NCBI GenBank assembly: GCA_027295555.1
Contig: JAPUKT010000327.1
Span: 1-9,618 of the forward strand
DNA: 9,618 nucleotides
Direction of reading: 5' to 3'
DNA from: Deltaproteobacteria bacterium
Lineage (GTDB): Bacteria; Myxococcota_A; Polyangia; Polyangiales; Houyiibacteriaceae
Below, piece after piece: positions 7,842 to 9,618 of this stretch. The position numbers and the translations under genes were made by a program. The notes under the pieces were generated by a model. It was given only the letters and a program-made list of their open reading frames with translations, was not told the DNA's origin and did not search any database. Within the stretch, counting starts at the first letter, position 1, and each line of letters opens with the position of its first letter.

Positions 7842-9308
7842 TCAAGGTCCAGTTTCCGCGGGAGTTTGTCCGCGAGTCAGCACATCGTCGACCAGAGCGT
7901 CTGGGAGCCTGCCCTCGCGCTGGAAGGCGCGCATGTGGAGGATGGGCTCACCGCCGAGGTCGGCTGCGGTGCGGCCGCTGATCTCCTGGACGTACTTTCG
8001 CGGCTCGAAGGGAACCAAGTTGGAATCCGGCTCATTGTCGATGCGCTCGAGCAAGTCGATGAGGGCGCGAAGCGAGTTCATCTTCATGTACGGACACGTC
8101 GCGCACCCGCCGGCGGTCGAGCACCCCTCGCCCGCTGCCACTCCAGGAACGATGCCAAGTCCGCTTTCAGGCGCTTGCGCGATCGCCTCGCTCGCAACTG
8201 GGAAGATGACCTCCGCCGAGATCTCGGGGCCGCCTTCGGAGGCGTAGTCCCGGAGCTTGTCCTGCACCTGGCGGACGATCGGGGTGATCATGCCGGCCTC
8301 GGTCCCGAGCACGAACCGGAGCTCGCTACTCTCTCCACGGGCGATCGCTTCGTCGGCTTTGCCAAGCACGAACGAGAGAATGTTGGAGGTCGAGCCGACG
8401 ACCCCTTCACCGCGCCGCTGTGCTTCGAGGCCAAGCGCGAACATCTCGCCCGGCACCTCGAGATGCGCCGTCACGAACGCATCAGGGTAGTGTTCGCGAA
8501 CCTTGTCGACGACCTCGCGCCCAAACATATGGTGGACGATGCAAGTGCCTTGCTCGAAGTAGTGAAAGCGCGACAGCAACGCGCGAATCGATGCTTGATC
8601 GTGCTGCCGGTGCACCGCTCGAATCTGCCGGTCGGTCATCTCGGACATCGTGCGAAATATTTCCGCGAGGTTTTGCCCCATGTACGTGTCCGGCCCGAAC
8701 CACACGTGGCCGTCGGGCACCTGGGTGGCGGCTTGGAGCACGGTCTGTACGACGTTCGACGAAGTGCAGGTGATCGTCGGCACGAGGGCATGGGCCTTGG
8801 CCTTCGTGATCAAGCTGGTGTTGATGTAGACGACATGGAGCGAATGGGGTGTTTCGGACGCCTCCATCAGGTACGCGCCGTAGGCCTGCGCCTCCGCTGA
8901 CTCCGCGAGGGAGCAACCGATCGGCTCGGAGGCCACGCGGTACACGGGAATGTGCCTGAAGCCAGAAGCATCGAGCATGGCCCGGACGTTTTCGCTCATG
9001 AAGTCGACGCCGAGAACCGCAATCGTGCGCACCCCTTGCTCGGCCATCGCGATCGCACGGTCGGCCATCGCAAGTGAGTCCGACACGTGGACGTGGGGCC
9101 AGTCGCTTGCCGAGAGCACGCCCTGGAGCTCCGGGTCCATGTAGAAGTGGGCAACCACTCCGGTGTTCTTCTCTCGGAGGAGGCGGGTGAGGTCCGCGAC
9201 GAGCTCTGGATGGGGCCGCAAAAACGCCGCCTGAGCTTCGGCGAACGAGCCCTGGGGGATGAGAGCGTCGGCTGTAATTCGGAGGGAAGGAAACGCGGGG
9301 GAGGCCAT
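7842..9308 (-). CDS. nadA: Quinolinate synthase NadA (long form)
   Basis: NadA condenses iminoaspartate (from NadB) with dihydroxyacetone phosphate to quinolinate, a step of de novo NAD synthesis, using an oxygen-sensitive [4Fe-4S] cluster. Family marks are VAHFYMDPE (52-60), DSLAMA (77-82), YINTS (161-165), CTSSN at Cys181, GTCIVHH at Cys256, GSTSN (305-309) and GGCATCPYMKMNSL (401-413), whose cysteines supply the cluster ligands. The 488-residue length exceeds the about 300-370 of most bacterial NadA proteins. Extra sequence lies around residues 215-250 and 355-400, and the wording near 282-289 (HLEVPGEM) differs from the HPEC motif of short NadA, recalling the plant plastid type. ATG 9308 has TAGGAG 10 bases upstream. 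Neither nadB nor nadC is present in the window. It heads the minus-strand gene run and is divergent from hemW. Confidence 0.95.
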   Translation of the reverse strand: MASPAFPSLRITADALIPQGSFAEAQAAFLRPHPELVADLTRLLREKNTGVVAHFYMDPELQGVLSASDWPHVHVSDSLAMADRAIAMAEQGVRTIAVLGVDFMSENVRAMLDASGFRHIPVYRVASEPIGCSLAESAEAQAYGAYLMEASETPHSLHVVYINTSLITKAKAHALVPTITCTSSNVVQTVLQAATQVPDGHVWFGPDTYMGQNLAEIFRTMSEMTDRQIRAVHRQHDQASIRALLSRFHYFEQGTCIVHHMFGREVVDKVREHYPDAFVTAHLEVPGEMFALGLEAQRRGEGVVGSTSNILSFVLGKADEAIARGESSELRFVLGTEAGMITPIVRQVQDKLRDYASEGGPEISAEVIFPVASEAIAQAPESGLGIVPGVAAGEGCSTAGGCATCPYMKMNSLRALIDLLERIDNEPDSNLVPFEPRKYVQEISGRTAADLGGEPILHMRAFQREGRLPDALVDDVLTRGQTPAETGP

Positions 9309-9318
9309 CTGCGACGAG

Positions 9319-9324
9319 CTCCTA
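9319..9324 (-). promoter_or_regulatory. Ribosome binding site of nadA
   Basis: TAGGAG on the minus strand lies 10 bases before the ATG at 9308, slightly longer spacing than ideal. A second, stronger AGGAGG (minus strand, 9343-9338) lies further upstream but has no start codon at a useful distance. Confidence 0.5.
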
Positions 9325-9330
9325 TTTGAG

Positions 9331-9363
9331 AGTATACCTCCTGCCCGGCAGCTCCCGTGTCAA
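9331..9363 (-). promoter_or_regulatory. Possible nadA promoter in the nadA/hemW divergent gap
   Basis: The minus strand carries a perfect TTGACA (9363-9358) and TATACT (9336-9331), separated by 21 bases instead of the usual 17. Both hexamers match the sigma70 consensus well, but the long spacer makes a normal promoter doubtful. TTGACA overlaps the hemW start codon. No clear plus-strand promoter for hemW can be seen in the same 48-base gap. Confidence 0.3.
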
Positions 9364-9618
9364 GCGAACCAGGCAAACCAAAACAGACATCGGTCTACCT
9401 CCACTTCCCGTGGTGCGCGCGGAAGTGTCCCTATTGCGACTTCGCGACCGAGCCCGTCAAGGCAAACACGATCCCGCACGAGGCCTATGCCGATGCGGTA
9501 CTGCGCGAATTGGATTTCCGGGCTGCCGATCTGCAGGGACGCGAGCTCAAGTCGGTGTTCTTTGGCGGAGGCACCCCTTCGCTATGGAACGCCAATGCCC
9601 TGAAGCGCGCGCTCGAGG
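9357..9618 (+). CDS. hemW: HemW-type radical SAM protein (5' part, runs off the window)
   Basis: The open frame from GTG 9357 to the window edge encodes the first 87 residues of a HemW-family protein. These resemble oxygen-independent coproporphyrinogen III oxidase but act mainly as haem chaperones that bind haem and insert it into targets. The radical SAM cluster motif CARKCPYC has cysteines 20, 24 and 27, preceded by VYLHFPW, typical of HemW (usually IHIPFC). The second marker, SVFFGGGTPSLW at residues 66-77, is the family's GGGTPS SAM-binding motif. An in-frame stop at 9327 leaves GTG 9357 as the only sensible start before the cysteines; its Shine-Dalgarno is poor. The C-terminal half is outside the window, so HemW versus a true HemN cannot be decided by the C-terminal domain. 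It is divergent from nadA with 48 bases between starts. Confidence 0.88.
   Translation, partial: MSSEPGKPKQTSVYLHFPWCARKCPYCDFATEPVKANTIPHEAYADAVLRELDFRAADLQGRELKSVFFGGGTPSLWNANALKRALE

Noticed and set aside
7866..8900. 344-codon open frame on the plus strand opposite nadA
   Set aside because: It is the antisense shadow of the NadA coding sequence, with no family motifs of its own.

Overview
The window is a compact, GC-rich bacterial chromosome segment with one tRNA gene, six complete protein genes and the start of a seventh. No mobile element, CRISPR array or recombination site was seen. GC-biased codon use, long open antisense frames, a Lol-type lipoprotein exporter permease, an outer-membrane-type lipoprotein lytic transglycosylase and a WS/DGAT acyltransferase suggest a Gram-negative, probably of the Myxococcota or former Deltaproteobacteria. 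This placement is inferred from gene content, not from a phylogenetic marker.

Layout from left to right: a tRNA-Gly(GCC) gene on the minus strand with a recognisable sigma70-type promoter; a short-chain dehydrogenase (plus); a LolC/E-type permease (minus) meeting the dehydrogenase tail to tail with 3 bases between stop codons; a lipoprotein TPR/SLT lytic transglycosylase (plus), divergent from the permease; then three minus-strand genes in transcription order nadA, dnaJ and a WS/DGAT acyltransferase with a C-terminal SCP2 domain. They are spaced by 52 and about 45 bases, so they may be co-transcribed. At the right edge hemW (plus) begins divergently from nadA and runs off the window.

Functionally the segment is mostly housekeeping: NAD biosynthesis (NadA), protein folding (DnaJ), haem or radical-SAM chemistry (HemW), and envelope maintenance (Lol permease and lytic transglycosylase). 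Storage lipid synthesis (WS/DGAT) and an SDR of unknown substrate complete it. The least ordinary items are the WS/DGAT-SCP2 fusion, a charged insertion of about 100 residues in the periplasmic part of the Lol permease, the long plant-like form of NadA, and the nadA-dnaJ-acyltransferase gene order. I see no convincing multi-gene defence or otherwise undescribed system here.
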